Source: Sulfolobus tengchongensis
Lineage (GTDB): Archaea; Thermoproteota; Thermoprotei_A; Sulfolobales; Sulfolobaceae
DNA length: 64,000 bases
NCBI RefSeq assembly: GCF_036967215.1
Contig: NZ_CP146016.1
Coordinates: forward strand, 1,082,501-1,146,500
Direction of reading: 5' to 3'
A program made the position numbers and the translations under genes. The notes beneath the pieces are model-generated. The model saw only the letters and a program-made list of their open reading frames with translations, did not search any database and was not told the DNA's origin. Below, piece after piece: positions 1 through 8,018 of this stretch. Each line of letters starts with the position of its first letter. Positions within the stretch are counted from its first letter, which is position 1.

Positions 1-1
1 A

Positions 2-997
2 TATATTAAGAAAGGTCAATATGAGGTAAATCTGCTATATCAGCCTTTAACAATATACTATCCTTTCATTATACCTAACTTAATTTATAATACCTCATAC
101 GGCATAATAACGCCCAATGAAACTACAGCCTTAACATATAAAGGTAAGGCCTACAATATAATAGCAGGAAATAATTATTCCGTATATAACTACTCAATTA
201 ATCTTAATAATTATGAAATATCTGCGAGTGTATTAAAAGATGGAATAATATCACAGTTAGAGAATGGATCATTGAGACTTAGTTTAGTGTCATTTTCAGA
301 TTTCTATAATATTACACTAAATACTAGCAATAATGGGGACTATATGAACTTTATAAGTAAATCGTATTTGTATGCAGTACTTAATTATTCTACACTATCA
401 AATTCACTTATCCCTGAAGGCTACTTACAAATAAATTATCCAATAGTGTTTAATAATGATATAATAGCTACGCAAGTAACTCAGATACAACTGAGATCTG
501 GACAACAATTGGCTTTACCTGCGTCATTATTAGGAAATTCTGTAAATTTCGTATTATACATAAATGAATTGCAGAAAATGCCCATAAGCTTCGTATTGAA
601 CGTTGGAACAGCAAACATAACGTGGAATAACAATGTATATAAATTAGTGGGTAAGACGCAAGTTTCTACTCCAGCAGGTACATTTACAACTTATGAGTAC
701 GCACATGTGCTATCCCAAAATCAGTCAGAACAACTCTTATACTTTAGCACAAATGGTACACTAGTAAAAGAAGAAGTTGTGGAGTTCATTAACTTAAGCA
801 CGCCATTCCCAGTTTTCAGCCTTAATTTTGTCGGGAACACTTACTTAAATCCATTTGAAACCTATCACAACGTATTCAACTACTCTAATACTACATTACC
901 ATTTAAGGTGATCAATCCAAACTTTTCATTAACTATATCAATAGTAATCACGATTATTATCGTTGCAGTGCTCGTAATATTACATAAAAGAGAGTAA
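2..997 (+). CDS. Membrane-anchored surface protein, 5' truncated by window edge
   Basis: The reading frame is open from base 2 with no stop, so the start lies before the window; about 331 codons are visible. The visible part is rich in Asn, Tyr, Ser and Thr with many N-X-S/T sequons, as expected of a glycosylated extracytoplasmic archaeal protein. The C-terminus is one hydrophobic segment (SLTISIVITIIIVAVLVIL) followed by HKRE, which places the bulk outside the cell and a short basic tail inside. I do not recognise a catalytic domain. It converges on the DUF131 gene with 6 bp between them. Partial surface protein is well supported; the function is unknown. Confidence 0.75.
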   Translation, partial: YIKKGQYEVNLLYQPLTIYYPFIIPNLIYNTSYGIITPNETTALTYKGKAYNIIAGNNYSVYNYSINLNNYEISASVLKDGIISQLENGSLRLSLVSFSDFYNITLNTSNNGDYMNFISKSYLYAVLNYSTLSNSLIPEGYLQINYPIVFNNDIIATQVTQIQLRSGQQLALPASLLGNSVNFVLYINELQKMPISFVLNVGTANITWNNNVYKLVGKTQVSTPAGTFTTYEYAHVLSQNQSEQLLYFSTNGTLVKEEVVEFINLSTPFPVFSLNFVGNTYLNPFETYHNVFNYSNTTLPFKVINPNFSLTISIVITIIIVAVLVILHKRE

Positions 998-1003
998 TCT
1001 TTT

Positions 1004-1261
1004 TTATATTATAAAATAGAAAATCACTAACAAAACAAATAATACTATAGCAACTATTAACATCCATTTTGCTATATTTTTTGAAGAACCAAATACTATA
1101 GGTATTGGTCCAATAAAAATTACACCACCGACTTGAGTCTTCTGCTTGTCCTCTTGTTGATTAGAAGACTTACTCGCTTCACGAATCATTCCTATAAAGA
1201 GGACTATTATCCCTATAAAGATGAGGATAAAACCGACATCAAATAAAACATTTAGATCCAT
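1004..1261 (-). CDS. DUF131 family small membrane protein
   Basis: An 85-residue protein with two or three hydrophobic segments: residues about 8-26, a middle stretch, and the C-terminal 18 residues. The central motif GGVIFIGPIPIVFGSSK is the hallmark of the archaeal DUF131 family, whose function is unknown. Its ATG lies 3 bp after the stop of the upstream ATPase gene on the same strand, so the two are probably co-transcribed. Nothing links it functionally to the ATPase beyond that adjacency. Confidence 0.75.
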   Translation of the reverse strand: MDLNVLFDVGFILIFIGIIVLFIGMIREASKSSNQQEDKQKTQVGGVIFIGPIPIVFGSSKNIAKWMLIVAIVLFVLLVIFYFII

Positions 1262-1264
1262 AAT

Positions 1265-2782
1265 TTATAATGTAGCTTGAAGGGATTTAATTTTATTTGC
1301 CAATATCTCTATTTCTTTAGGTATTTCAACGGTATCCACACTAGTTATGAGTTCTCCTATTGACATCCTGAGTTTTTCGTACTCTATTCCTCGCTTTCTT
1401 AAGACATTGATAATCCATCTTAAGTTCTCTTCTCTGCCCAAATCCCTTATCTCTTTTTCATCAGGATATATACCCAATCTCCTTAAGACTTCTAACAATG
1501 CTTGTTTACTATAGAAATTCTCTACTTCACGGCTTAAGGGTACACAATACTCCTTTAGTGACATATCTAATTTTTCGCATAATCCAAGGAATATTACATC
1601 AAGACTTAACATATTTTTTAATTTAAGCCAATGTTGTAGTTCTAAATCTGAAGATGCTTTGAAGATCGTTATTCCATTATCCTCTACGTTAATATTAAGC
1701 CTCTTAAGCCAATTTATTATAACTGAAGGCTCGGCTAATTCACTAGTAAGTATTATTATTCTACTAAATAGAATATTGCTGAGACTCGCATTTAATAAAC
1801 TTATAGTCCCTCTTAAATCTGCTGATGGTTTTACTGTTATTGCGGTCGAATTTCCATTAACTCTTCTCATGACAATATAGTTATCTGCAGACATTTCAAC
1901 AATGTATGGAGAATGAGTTGTAAGAAATGCTTGCAGAATACCATTATCCGTCCAATTCTTTATTAACTTCATAATCTTCGCTTGAAGAGTGGGGTGCATA
2001 TTCACTTCTGGCTCTTCCACTAGTAATATTTTATTTCCACTAAGCCATATTATAAACAGCATCAAGATAACTCTTTGAAAACCACTAGCTGCCAGATCAA
2101 TATATATAGGCAAATTGTACACGTTAAGCACTAATCTTCTTCCATCCCAAAATTCCATGCCCTTAACCTCAGGTATTGTCGCACTAACTAGATTTACAAA
2201 GTCGTACCAATACTTTCTTAGATTAATAGGTGACTTATTCATATCAGTCATTCTCTTCAAGATCTCGTCAAAGTAGGATTGATCAAATATTGGAACGTAC
2301 TCGATAGCTTGTGAAGCGTATTCAGCAAGTTTTTTTGCAACCTTTAGGTCATCTTCACCGGGTGGGGATCCATTTATATAAAGAGTATCTAAATTCCATT
2401 CTACATATTTGTTATTATATTTCATTCTATTGATTATCTCTAGAGTTATTTTCTGATTTTTACCCACAATTCTATTTGCCTCTTCTGGGGTGAATTCTAT
2501 TTTACCCCCAATGGTAATGGGCTTTGAAACGTCATATCCTTGCCAAAGTAATATGAACTCCTGGTTTCTATCCTCAACTGATCTTTTTTCTATGCCCGCA
2601 GATAAATTTTTTACAAATAGAAATATTGATGAAAGTAAGTTAGTCTTTCCATATCCGTTATAACCAACGACTACATTAAATCCACCTAGATCCTTTAAAC
2701 TCACCTCGCTGAGACTTCTAAAATTTGAGACGTAAAATTCGGTAATCCTCACTACAGACCACTCTACGGTAATACTTAGCAA
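1265..2782 (-). CDS. AAA15/OLD-like SMC-type ATPase
   Basis: About 500 residues. Walker A is GYNGYGKTN near the N-terminus (about residues 41-49). The C-terminal half of the ATPase holds a Walker B LLVEEPEVNMHP and an H-loop FLTTHSPYIVEM, the arrangement of RecF/OLD family ATPases. The last 170 residues begin with IIILTSELAEPSVIINWL, positioned where OLD nucleases carry a TOPRIM domain, but the acidic metal residues look degenerate. A GTG at residue 11 (base 2752), just before RITEFYVSNFRSL, is a more typical start than the upstream ATG. Such proteins act in DNA repair or defence; no defence partner is adjacent. The family is clear, the role is not. Confidence 0.75.
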   Translation of the reverse strand: MLSITVEWSVVRITEFYVSNFRSLSEVSLKDLGGFNVVVGYNGYGKTNLLSSIFLFVKNLSAGIEKRSVEDRNQEFILLWQGYDVSKPITIGGKIEFTPEEANRIVGKNQKITLEIINRMKYNNKYVEWNLDTLYINGSPPGEDDLKVAKKLAEYASQAIEYVPIFDQSYFDEILKRMTDMNKSPINLRKYWYDFVNLVSATIPEVKGMEFWDGRRLVLNVYNLPIYIDLAASGFQRVILMLFIIWLSGNKILLVEEPEVNMHPTLQAKIMKLIKNWTDNGILQAFLTTHSPYIVEMSADNYIVMRRVNGNSTAITVKPSADLRGTISLLNASLSNILFSRIIILTSELAEPSVIINWLKRLNINVEDNGITIFKASSDLELQHWLKLKNMLSLDVIFLGLCEKLDMSLKEYCVPLSREVENFYSKQALLEVLRRLGIYPDEKEIRDLGREENLRWIINVLRKRGIEYEKLRMSIGELITSVDTVEIPKEIEILANKIKSLQATL

Positions 2783-2862
2783 AATAAAATATAATCATTA
2801 GCAGACTTCTCTGACGTTAGTCTAAATAGAGAGAAAAAACGGAGTATTATCTGCAAAAATGC

Positions 2863-3645
2863 TTAAAAGACTCCTTTTATACTACCTCCATCTACTGGTA
2901 TTAATGCGCCGTTAACATATGTAGAAAGGTTAGAAGCTAGAAATATGACAACATTAGCTACTTCCTCAGGCTCTCCTGCCCTACCTAATGGCACGTCACT
3001 AGCAATTATTTTAAGAATATCCTCCTCAGACTTCCCTTCTCTTGCAGCTCTATCTCTAACAATTTGGATTAATCTCTCAGTTTTGGTCCACCCTGGCATG
3101 ATTCCATTAACCAGAATTCCTCTAGGACCTAATTCCCTTGAGGCAACCTTTATCAGACCTGCTAAGGATAATCTGACTACGTTTGATAAGTCTAGATTAT
3201 CTATAGGTTGCCTTAATGTAGTGGATGTGGATAAGATTATCCTTCCACCACTTTTCATTAACTGGCCTGCTTCTCTAATTGCGATAACTGCACTGAACAA
3301 TAATAAGTAGAAAGCATCTAACCAGTCCTTATCTGATAACGAAAATAAATTACCGGGTTTTGGGCTACCAGTAACATACGCTAAAACGTCTAAACCTTGA
3401 AGCTTTCTATAGCCCTCATTAATGAGAAATTTAACCTCTTGCGGATTCATTAGATCCGCCTTTATATATGTAACGTCATTATTAATCTCCTTCAACTTGT
3501 TGTAAGCTTTTACTAAATTCGTTTCGTCATGAGAAGAAATAACTACTTTAGCACCTTCTTCTAGAAATCGTTTAGCTATAGCGAATCCTATTCCTTTACT
3601 TGCCGCTGTCACGATTACTTTTTTCCCCTTTATCCCCAAATCCAT
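2863..3645 (-). CDS. Short-chain dehydrogenase/reductase (SDR)
   Basis: A 260-residue classical SDR. The N-terminal dinucleotide-binding turn is [10 protein letters not shown] (residues about 13-22), followed by an NAG-equivalent region. The C-terminal region GILVNGIMPGWT and a closing VNGALIPVDGGS are typical of FabG-like enzymes. The canonical Tyr-X3-Lys is not obvious: after SGGRIILSTSTT the expected YxxxK segment reads LSNVVRLSLAGLIK, so catalysis may be altered. Its ATG lies 50 bp inside the 3' end of the uracil-DNA glycosylase gene, implying one transcript. The substrate cannot be inferred. Confidence 0.8.
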   Translation of the reverse strand: MDLGIKGKKVIVTAASKGIGFAIAKRFLEEGAKVVISSHDETNLVKAYNKLKEINNDVTYIKADLMNPQEVKFLINEGYRKLQGLDVLAYVTGSPKPGNLFSLSDKDWLDAFYLLLFSAVIAIREAGQLMKSGGRIILSTSTTLRQPIDNLDLSNVVRLSLAGLIKVASRELGPRGILVNGIMPGWTKTERLIQIVRDRAAREGKSEEDILKIIASDVPLGRAGEPEEVANVVIFLASNLSTYVNGALIPVDGGSIKGVF

Positions 3646-4246
3646 ACAAGAAGTTATCTAAAGTTACAGTTTTTGAACTTACTGCTTCTTTAACTCTTCT
3701 AAAATCTTCTTCTAAAATTTTTCTAATTGGCGGATTGTAAAGTGCAGCTGCTGGATGATAAGTTGGAAATACCAGAATTTTATGCTCATTATTATTCCAT
3801 GTGTAAAACTTACCTCTAACTCTGCTAATTGACTCCATTTTCATACCCATCTTACGAAATAAATATGAGGATGAGTGCCTACCTAACGTAACTATAATAC
3901 GTGGTTTTATCAATTCTATCTGCATATCCAAATATGGTGAACACGCGTTTATTTCATCTTCCTCTGGGTCTCTATTATTTGGAGGCCTACATTTCACCAC
4001 ATTAGTTATGAAAACTTCAGCCCTACTAAGCCCTAATACCTCATTTATAAGCTTGGTCAAAAGTTTACCAGCAGCGCCTACGAAGGGTCTTCCCTCGTTA
4101 TCTTCATTTTCACCTGGTGCCTCTCCTATGAACATTACCTCGGCTTTACTATTACCTTCGCCAGGGACAGCGTTTTTCCTAAACTGCCATAGCTTGCATT
4201 TTTTACAAGATCTAATTTCATTAGCAACCTCGTCTAAGTTGCTCAT
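3596..4246 (-). CDS. udg: Family 4 [4Fe-4S] uracil-DNA glycosylase
   Basis: A 216-residue base-excision-repair enzyme that removes uracil from DNA, which matters where cytosine deaminates fast at high temperature. Four Cys for the FeS cluster are visible: C14, C17, C86 and C102. Motif 1 is GEAPGENED (residues 41-49) with the uracil-pocket run [12 protein letters not shown]. Motif 2 is HPAAALYNP, His at about 164. The length matches family-4 enzymes of Sulfolobales, which are known to bind PCNA. It overlaps the following SDR gene by 50 bp. Confidence 0.93.
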   Translation of the reverse strand: MSNLDEVANEIRSCKKCKLWQFRKNAVPGEGNSKAEVMFIGEAPGENEDNEGRPFVGAAGKLLTKLINEVLGLSRAEVFITNVVKCRPPNNRDPEEDEINACSPYLDMQIELIKPRIIVTLGRHSSSYLFRKMGMKMESISRVRGKFYTWNNNEHKILVFPTYHPAAALYNPPIRKILEEDFRRVKEAVSSKTVTLDNFLYGFGDKGEKSNRDSGK

Positions 4247-4302
4247 AACTTTTACACTCTTTTTCTTTATATAATTAAGCTACTGATTGAATATAAGAAT
4301 AC

Positions 4303-4355
4303 TCAGCCGGGGATATTCTCTTCACTGTTCGTAAAATCCCATCGACCCTCATCAT
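4303..4355 (-). ncRNA. C/D-box methylation guide sRNA
   Basis: On the minus strand: box C ATGATGA (4355-4349), a 16-nt guide, D' ACGA (4332-4329), a 3-nt spacer, C' GTGAAGA (4325-4319), a 12-nt guide GAATATCCCCGG, and box D CTGA (4306-4303). Flanking ATAAGAAT and ATTCTTAT can form a terminal stem. The D guide is perfectly complementary over nine bases to CCGGGGATA, part of the universally conserved 23S peptidyl-transferase segment CCGGGGAUAACAG. The N+5 rule then predicts 2'-O-methylation of the third G (about G2446, E. coli numbering). The RNA starts 3 nt after the stop of the aldolase gene. The 23S match is from memory. Confidence 0.82.
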
Positions 4356-4357
4356 TC

Positions 4358-5224
4358 TTATATACCTATTTCCTTTAGTACATTATATATTTCGCCTTCA
4401 GCTCTGCTATCCTCTGTTAATGGTTTTCTGACGCTTCCAACATTTATTCCCCTATATCTCAAGCCTATTTTAATTCCGCTAGGATAATCACCTAAACTCA
4501 CAGCCTCAACTATCTTAGTTATAACATTTTGGATTTCAATAGCTTTCTGTAAATTGCCCTTTTCAAACTCTTGATATAATCCGGCAACTAGTTCTGGAGC
4601 TAAATTAGATACGCCAGAAACTGAACCATCCGCCCCGTATATAAGTGCGGAAAGTATCATTCTATCCTCTCCGATAAAGATTTTAAATCTCTCATCGATT
4701 CTTTTCAACTGTCTTAAATATGTCAAGAATGAAACAAAATCTGTTGTAGTATATTTCATCCCATCTAGTATTTGATCTTCAACTAATTTTTCAATTAGAC
4801 TAACAGGAACGTTATATCCTATTAGGGAAGGTATATTGTATAAGAATAATGGCAAGTCTATTTTACGTAGTTCATTGAAATAGGAAATTAGGCTCTTATC
4901 TGACAGTTTATAACCAATAGGTGGCGTTGAGAAAATACAATCCACACCAAGATCGTAATATTTCTTGGCTAATGTTAAACTAGACTTAATAGAATTTTCA
5001 TTAATCCCAGCATATATTTTCCCGCTTACCTTTTCACGGATCTTAGTTACTAATAAGATTTTTTCATCTTGAGTTAACATATGAAATTCCCCTGCTGTGC
5101 CGAGAATCCAGAAGTCTCTAATTCCATTTTTAATTAAGAAGTCCAATAGTTGGTATAATGCCTCAATATTTACGTTTTCCTTCTCATCGAAGGGTGTGAT
5201 TAACGATAATATGTTGTCTTTCAC
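4358..5224 (-). CDS. DapA/NanA-family class I aldolase (TIM barrel)
   Basis: A 288-residue dihydrodipicolinate synthase family protein. Visible signatures are the N-terminal LITPFDEKENVN, the substrate loop GTAGEFHMLTQDEK, the Tyr motif LFLYNIPSLIGY, and the Schiff-base Lys in LDGMKYTTTD. Family members condense or split pyruvate with aldehydes (DapA, NanA, KDG aldolase). It is clearly diverged from the Sulfolobus KDG aldolase of the branched Entner-Doudoroff pathway, so I only name the family. The gene stands alone, divergent from the DtxR-type regulator with 55 bp between, so the promoters probably overlap. A C/D guide RNA follows its stop by 3 nt. Confidence 0.82.
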   Translation of the reverse strand: MKDNILSLITPFDEKENVNIEALYQLLDFLIKNGIRDFWILGTAGEFHMLTQDEKILLVTKIREKVSGKIYAGINENSIKSSLTLAKKYYDLGVDCIFSTPPIGYKLSDKSLISYFNELRKIDLPLFLYNIPSLIGYNVPVSLIEKLVEDQILDGMKYTTTDFVSFLTYLRQLKRIDERFKIFIGEDRMILSALIYGADGSVSGVSNLAPELVAGLYQEFEKGNLQKAIEIQNVITKIVEAVSLGDYPSGIKIGLRYRGINVGSVRKPLTEDSRAEGEIYNVLKEIGI

Positions 5225-5279
5225 GGGTTATATGATTAAAACAAAACTTTATTTATTTTCATTGTGAAGAATCTGTTAG

Positions 5280-5678
5280 ATGTCTAACTTATCACGGAGG
5301 GAATTTTCATATCTGCTAGCTATAAAAAAATATAATGATAGTGGAGAAGGTGCGAGAATTAATAGAATAGCCAAGGACTTGAAAATTGCACCGTCAAGCG
5401 TTTTTGAAGAGATTTCGCATCTGGAAGAGAAGGGATTAGTTAAGAAAAAAGATGATGGAGTATGGATTACTGATGATGGAATTAAAAGTGTAAACTATAT
5501 CATAAAGGCTCATAGAGTGATAGAAATATTGCTGGTTAACATAGGAATAGATAAGGAGGTAGCGTGTGAATACTCTAAGCAATTCGATTATCTTGTACCC
5601 CAAGAAATTATAGAAAAACTTTATAACTATTTAGGCAAACCATCCTCTTGCCCACACGGGCTAGAAATACCATTATAA
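5280..5678 (+). CDS. DtxR/MntR-type metal-dependent regulator
   Basis: 132 residues. The N-terminal winged helix (residues about 5-65) has RINRIAKDLKIAPSSVFEEISHLEEKGLVKKK and the wing DDGVWITDDG. The rest is a DtxR-like dimerisation and metal domain with HRVIEILLVNIG and the C-terminal SSCPHGLEIP, whose Cys and His are typical metal ligands of the family. Such proteins repress iron or manganese uptake genes when metal is bound. No SH3-like C-terminal domain is present, as in short MntR forms. It is divergent from the aldolase gene. The metal specificity is unknown. Confidence 0.85.
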   Translation: MSNLSRREFSYLLAIKKYNDSGEGARINRIAKDLKIAPSSVFEEISHLEEKGLVKKKDDGVWITDDGIKSVNYIIKAHRVIEILLVNIGIDKEVACEYSKQFDYLVPQEIIEKLYNYLGKPSSCPHGLEIPL

Positions 5679-6251
5679 AGTAGTATCTGATTTCCTCCCC
5701 GCCATCAAAATGGCGAGGATTCCCCTCATCGATTCGGAGTTACATCTCTCATGTAAACTCTCAAACTGTTAATCATTAGTTTAATGCAACAGATAGTAGT
5801 AGACCCAAATAGAGATAAACAAAAACGTATTAAGAGTACTCAAGGTTCTTAAACACGTTAACTTTATATTAAAATTACGAGAGTGTCGTCATATAGGCAT
5901 AAATTATTTCTAAAGCTTTTGGTATCATTAATTGTAACTATGTCTTAATGAAGAGAACTCGTACATGTAAAATTTTTTAACTACATGAAAACACTATGAA
6001 AATTACTAAGGATTTTTATAATTTAATAATAAGCTGAATCAATGTTTATAACTGAAGCTTTAGTACAAATATACTCAAGTGATGAATGATATCTTTTAGA
6101 GAAATATAATTAGGAGAAGTACGACAGACTACCTATTTCTTATCTGGTTGCGATAACAATCAAAATGATGCTGGTTACGACTATTTAATACTTATCTATC
6201 CACGTTTTACATAAACATAACTTTTTAAAGTTAAAACTATAATAAATTAAT
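5679..6251. other. 573-bp AT-rich intergenic gap
   Basis: There is no open frame of useful length on either strand. It holds the orphan IS605-like hairpin at its left end. Beyond that I see only AT-rich sequence with scattered TATA-like stretches, the last (TTTTTAAAGTT, 6221-6231) close to the permease start at 6252. A lone GTGATGA at 6081 has no D box, so it is not called as a guide RNA. Confidence 0.6.
5685..5745 (-). mobile_element. Orphan IS200/IS605 right-end (omega-RNA-like) hairpin remnant
   Basis: A GC-rich island in an otherwise AT-rich gap. On the minus strand GGGGAATCCTCGCCAT, a TTTG loop and ATGGCGGGGAGG form a stem (5694-5718) of nine pairs with one mismatch. A conserved GGGGAATCC-hairpin-GGGGAGG layout is typical of the 3' end of tnpB elements, where it doubles as the omega-RNA scaffold. 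No tnpB or tnpA is present here, so if correct this is a solo end or decayed copy. The identification rests on pattern memory only. Confidence 0.4.
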
Positions 6252-7133
6252 ATGATTCAAGATCCATCTTTTCAAATAACCATAACGCCAATACAATATA
6301 TTCTTTCCATTATTTCAGGGATCTTAGTAGGTTTTAGTTTAGGACTAATAGGTGGAGGTGGTTCAATTCTTGCAATACCACTTTTACTATACTTCGTAGG
6401 TTTAGCTGATGGCATTCCACCAAGCTCGCCAGAGTACACATACATAACACATATTACCTTAGGTACTACTGCGCTTGCAGTAGGATTAAACGCTTATATC
6501 AACTCTTATATGCACTTTAGAAAGGGAAACGTTAGAGTAATGGAGGGGGTAGTTTTTACAATTCCGGGAGTGATAGGTGACGTATTAGGAGCTTATTTAA
6601 GTCATCTAATGTCTGGGGCTATAATCTTATTTCTATTTGGGTTTTTAATGATTGCAGTCGCTATTAGGATGTGGAGAACAAGATGCAATCCTAATAAAAA
6701 TATTGTTGAAAATCACTTAGGCAAATTAAGTTTAAGGGATAGGGTTAAATTGAATAGAGTAATCCCAGCTGGGTTTTTAGTAGGATTCGCATCAGGATAT
6801 TTTGGAATAGGAGGGGGCTTCCTAGTAGTACCGGGATTATTATTTAGTACTGGTGTAGATATGCTAAGAGCAGTAGGTACGTCACTAATATCAGTTGGAA
6901 CATTCGGTGTGGCTGCAGCGATAACTTATGCCATCTATGGCTATATCGATGTAATCATTAGTATACTGTATTTAATTGGAGGAATTATGGGAGGCTATGC
7001 AGGATCTACCATTGCATCTAGAATGCCTAGGCAAACTTTGAGAAAACTATTCGCAGTAATTATAATAGTAGTAGCAATATATACTATGTATATAAATAGG
7101 ATAGGGGTAGTTCAATTAACGCATTTGTTGTAG
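6252..7133 (+). CDS. TauE/SafE (DUF81) family permease
   Basis: 293 residues with about eight membrane segments in two repeated halves. Each half opens with a glycine-rich loop: GLIGGGGSILAIPLLLYF (residues about 32-50) and YFGIGGGFLVVPGLLF (about 185-200). This is the signature of the TauE/SafE sulfite/organosulfonate exporter family. In a sulfur-metabolising archaeon, export of sulfite or a related sulfur compound is plausible, but the substrate is inferred only from family. It converges with the next gene with an 18-bp overlap. Confidence 0.88.
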   Translation: MIQDPSFQITITPIQYILSIISGILVGFSLGLIGGGGSILAIPLLLYFVGLADGIPPSSPEYTYITHITLGTTALAVGLNAYINSYMHFRKGNVRVMEGVVFTIPGVIGDVLGAYLSHLMSGAIILFLFGFLMIAVAIRMWRTRCNPNKNIVENHLGKLSLRDRVKLNRVIPAGFLVGFASGYFGIGGGFLVVPGLLFSTGVDMLRAVGTSLISVGTFGVAAAITYAIYGYIDVIISILYLIGGIMGGYAGSTIASRMPRQTLRKLFAVIIIVVAIYTMYINRIGVVQLTHLL

Positions 7134-7421
7134 ATCTTTATAGTATTTTTCTATTTCATTGGATATAATTTCCAACGATCTTTGAACGTTATAAAGAATT
7201 ATACTATAATTTTCCTCATCTATCCCTTTGTTGATATTATTTATTATATCTTTAAAATTATCATCATTGGAGAATTTCCTAAAGTATCCAGTAAGCTCTT
7301 TTCTAACCCACTTAAAAATAGTCTTATCCTTTCGCTGTTCTATATGGAGTTTCACTTTTTCTAGAGATGTTTTAGCTAAGATTAAGTCTTGAAGTTCATA
7401 GAATTTTTTTGTAGCTGACAT
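7116..7421 (-). CDS. Conserved hypothetical helical protein
   Basis: A 101-residue protein, highly charged and almost wholly alpha-helical, without Cys or a membrane segment. I do not recognise the family. It has stretches such as LEKVKLHIEQRKDKTIFKWVRKEL and a C-terminal helix ISNEIEKYYKDLQ. It overlaps the 3' end of the TauE-like gene by 18 bp on the opposite strand and has its own AT-rich upstream region. A HEPN-like helical bundle is one possibility but no catalytic RxxxxH motif is visible. Confidence 0.55.
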   Translation of the reverse strand: MSATKKFYELQDLILAKTSLEKVKLHIEQRKDKTIFKWVRKELTGYFRKFSNDDNFKDIINNINKGIDEENYSIILYNVQRSLEIISNEIEKYYKDLQQMR

Positions 7422-7508
7422 TACATTAAATAATTAGCTAGAGATTTTATATAGATATGCATAACGTTAAGGATTAAAGTTATAACTATAATATAAGCAT
7501 AATCGCTT

Positions 7509-7985
7509 ATGAAAAACTCTGAATATTACATATGGGTATTGGTAGGGGCAGTAGTTCTAACAATAGTATTTCTCTCAATGGCGCCATTGGTTCCGATAGA
7601 TGAACCATTAGTATATCGAGCCAGTAGTGGGGTTGTATATAATCTTACCATCCCAGTGGGAGTATCGTTTTCCGCATTTTTAGCTCTCATCATATTTATA
7701 ATATCGATTTTATTGGTGTCTGGAAATAAAAATGATTATTATAATATAATAATAGACTCTTCAGCTATAAGTTTCCTGTTTTTAAATTACCTTAATTACT
7801 ATTTGATATGGTACGTTTGGAGGCCTAGTATGCAAATATTACCGTTTCTTATCGAAATTTCCTATAATCATGCGACAACGTTACAATTAGATATAGGACA
7901 GATAGTAATTGTTATATTTCTGTACAGATTATATAAAAGATTGAGAACGCCCCGTTCCCTATCGGGGTCTGACAGTAGATTATAA
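7509..7985 (+). CDS. Four-helix integral membrane protein, unknown
   Basis: 158 residues with hydrophobic segments at about 6-28, 55-76, 82-104 and 125-140, and no recognisable family motif. The last 12 codons (LRTPRSLSGSDSRL) are much richer in G+C than the rest because they coincide with the 5' half of the H/ACA guide RNA starting at 7949. The protein end may therefore be shaped by the RNA, or the gene may have run into it. A TATA-like TTATAACTATAATATA lies about 25 bp upstream of the ATG. Confidence 0.6.
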   Translation: MKNSEYYIWVLVGAVVLTIVFLSMAPLVPIDEPLVYRASSGVVYNLTIPVGVSFSAFLALIIFIISILLVSGNKNDYYNIIIDSSAISFLFLNYLNYYLIWYVWRPSMQILPFLIEISYNHATTLQLDIGQIVIVIFLYRLYKRLRTPRSLSGSDSRL

Positions 7986-8018
7986 TTTGAATGAAGACCT
8001 CCAGCCGAACGGGGCACA
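7949..8018 (+). ncRNA. H/ACA-box pseudouridylation guide sRNA, predicted tRNA-Tyr Psi35
   Basis: Lower stem GCCCCGTTC (7949-7957) with GAACGGGGC (8007-8015), nine perfect pairs, followed directly by ACA (8016-8018). The pocket strands are CCTATC (7958-7963) and CAGCC (8002-8006). The upper stem GGGGTCT (7964-7970) pairs with AGACCTC (7995-8001). Its loop is closed by tandem G-A pairs (G7971/A7994, A7972/G7993), a kink-turn. Fourteen nt separate upper stem and ACA, the diagnostic spacing. The pocket selects GGCUG-U-N-GAUAGG, which reads as C32 U33 G34 U35 A36 G37 plus the intron start of pre-tRNA-Tyr(GUA). A Sulfolobales H/ACA RNA replacing Pus7 at this site is known in the literature. Confidence 0.88.

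Noticed and set aside
2863-4246. UDG plus SDR as a novel repair module
   Set aside because: The overlap shows co-transcription only; SDR genes commonly join unrelated operons.
6081-6130. GTGATGA that could be a box C
   Set aside because: No D' or D box (CTGA) follows at workable spacing and the region is AT-rich.
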